64,000 nucleotides of DNA from Epiperipatus broadwayi. Its lineage: Eukaryota > Onychophora > Udeonychophora > Euonychophora > Peripatidae. Positions within the stretch are counted from its first letter, which is position 1; each line of letters starts with the position of its first letter. Of this stretch, positions 62,969 through 64,000 are shown in pieces. Made by a program: the position numbers and the translations under genes. Where the stretch lies: contig JAQFVV010006336.1 in NCBI GenBank assembly GCA_028023455.1, forward strand, positions 886,224 through 950,223, read 5' to 3'. The notes under the pieces were generated by a model that worked only from the letters and a program-made list of their open reading frames with translations, was not told the DNA's origin and made no database searches.

Positions 62969-62981
62969 AATTATGCTATAT

Positions 62982-64000
62982 ATGAAAATATATACATCTA
63001 AATTGATTTATTGATTCAGCTGTAAAAGATAACAGATAGATAAATAAGTACTTTATTTTATTATATGTATGTAAAGATAAAGAGCTATGAATTTTTTTTA
63101 ATAATTATTTCAATATTATTTACTTATTAATTTGTAATACAATAAATTATATGAAAGTAATTTAGAACTTACAGAATTTATAGTTTTTCAATGCAACTAA
63201 ATTATGATATCATACCAAAAACAAAAACATCACTTAACAATACCTTAAACAAAAGCTAGCATTAGATGTGGATTTAATAAATATAACCCACAAACATTTA
63301 TTGATTACTGAAGATTATCATAGATATCAACACTTGAGTAGAGTTTAGAATATCAATGCAGTAATCAAAATTTATTTTGTTACATTTTTAGCATAATTTT
63401 ATCAATATGAAAACAGTCTTATTGATCTAGTTCTTCTCATCAGCCAGAATGTGAAGTAAAGATGATGAAGGTTATTATGCATAATGTTTATTATGTCTCT
63501 TGAATATCATATGTAACAAGTTAACAAGCCACAAAACATACTAATTTCATATTAATAATATTTAACAGAAATATTAATAATCACTAATTAATATGCATAT
63601 ATTTTTAAAATTGTCTTATTAGTTTTTGTAATAATACTTTTAGCAAATAATCAAATTTAATATCTTAAAAAATATCGAGTGAACAATTAATTTTATTTTA
63701 AGCTCTAATGAAGTCTTTATTCCTTTCTTTGATTTAAAATTTATTAATTGAAAAGAATATATATATATTACATAAAATGGAAATTTCATAATGCAAAATT
63801 AATACTATTTAAATAATTAAACTTTTCTTTGAGATGAAATATTAAATAATGAAAAATGATATAAAATCTAAATTTATTTTCAAAAAATAACTAAAAAAGA
63901 AGTATAACACATAGAATATTTTATTGATTCAATTAAATAAATTTTTACTTTTCACGATTTTAAATAAAATAGTTTATAGTCTAGAAAAAGCTTTATTAAA
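62982..64000. other. AT-rich spacer
   Basis: No gene was recognised. A short (TA)n run lies at 63760-63769. Confidence 0.5.

Overview
This is a very AT-rich window of animal DNA (G+C about one quarter, judged by eye). It is gene-poor and repeat-rich. I found no convincing host protein-coding exon, rRNA or intact tRNA gene. What can be read is a collection of decayed or non-autonomous transposable elements in low-complexity AT-rich spacer. The mix points to a metazoan: RTE-, Jockey- and zinc-finger-type non-LTR retrotransposons, a Penelope-like element with a GIY-YIG endonuclease, hAT elements of the ZBED/GTF2IRD2-like type, a Gypsy Pol, a tRNA-derived SINE, MITEs and a miniature LTR element. 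An invertebrate is my guess; the phylum cannot be fixed from this sequence alone.

Layout, left to right. 1-4.4 kb is AT-rich spacer. 4.4-7.6 kb holds a broken Jockey-like reverse transcriptase (RT) followed directly by a degraded RTE copy that a 379-bp MITE has entered. 8.36-8.55 kb is a fold-back repeat. 9.87-13.24 kb is a complete-looking but dead hAT transposon with terminal inverted repeats and a near-perfect 8-bp target duplication. 15.64-15.74 kb is a tiny tRNA-derived retroposon with a perfect 14-bp target duplication. 16.45-17.08 kb holds two inverted copies of an unknown repeat. 18.8-20.2 kb is a minus-strand non-LTR RT. 22.66-25.92 kb is a full-length dead RTE with a 10-bp target duplication. 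27.7-29.4 kb has a cruciform-type palindrome and a Penelope-like element arranged as a large inverted repeat.

33.1-33.24 kb is a 50-bp minisatellite. 34.6 kb has a second copy of the MITE family. 35.0-37.0 kb is a second hAT transposase relic. 40.5-44.4 kb is a Gypsy-type Gag?/protease/RT/RNase H/integrase relic. It is followed directly by a different non-LTR RT with a C-terminal zinc motif (44.4-46.1 kb) and a 5'-truncated RTE 3' end (46.5-47.03 kb). 48.27-49.68 kb is a miniature LTR retrotransposon: two 534-bp LTRs around a 340-bp non-coding interior. 52.57-53.39 kb is an (ATCT)n microsatellite of about 820 bp, with a GIY-YIG Penelope fragment just downstream. 58.45-59.04 kb has two direct 213-bp repeats. 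59.71-62.97 kb is an RTE insertion split into two opposed halves and flanked by a perfect 13-bp target duplication.

No genes work together as a pathway here. The functional story is retrotransposition: RTE enzymes copy their own RNA, and an RTE or another LINE probably also moved the SINE. The most informative object is the 59.7-63.0 kb RTE copy. Its two halves add up to almost exactly one element, and the duplicated target site resembles the internal element sequence at the outer breakpoint. That is the expected footprint of twin-primed reverse transcription. I did not find an undescribed multi-gene system.
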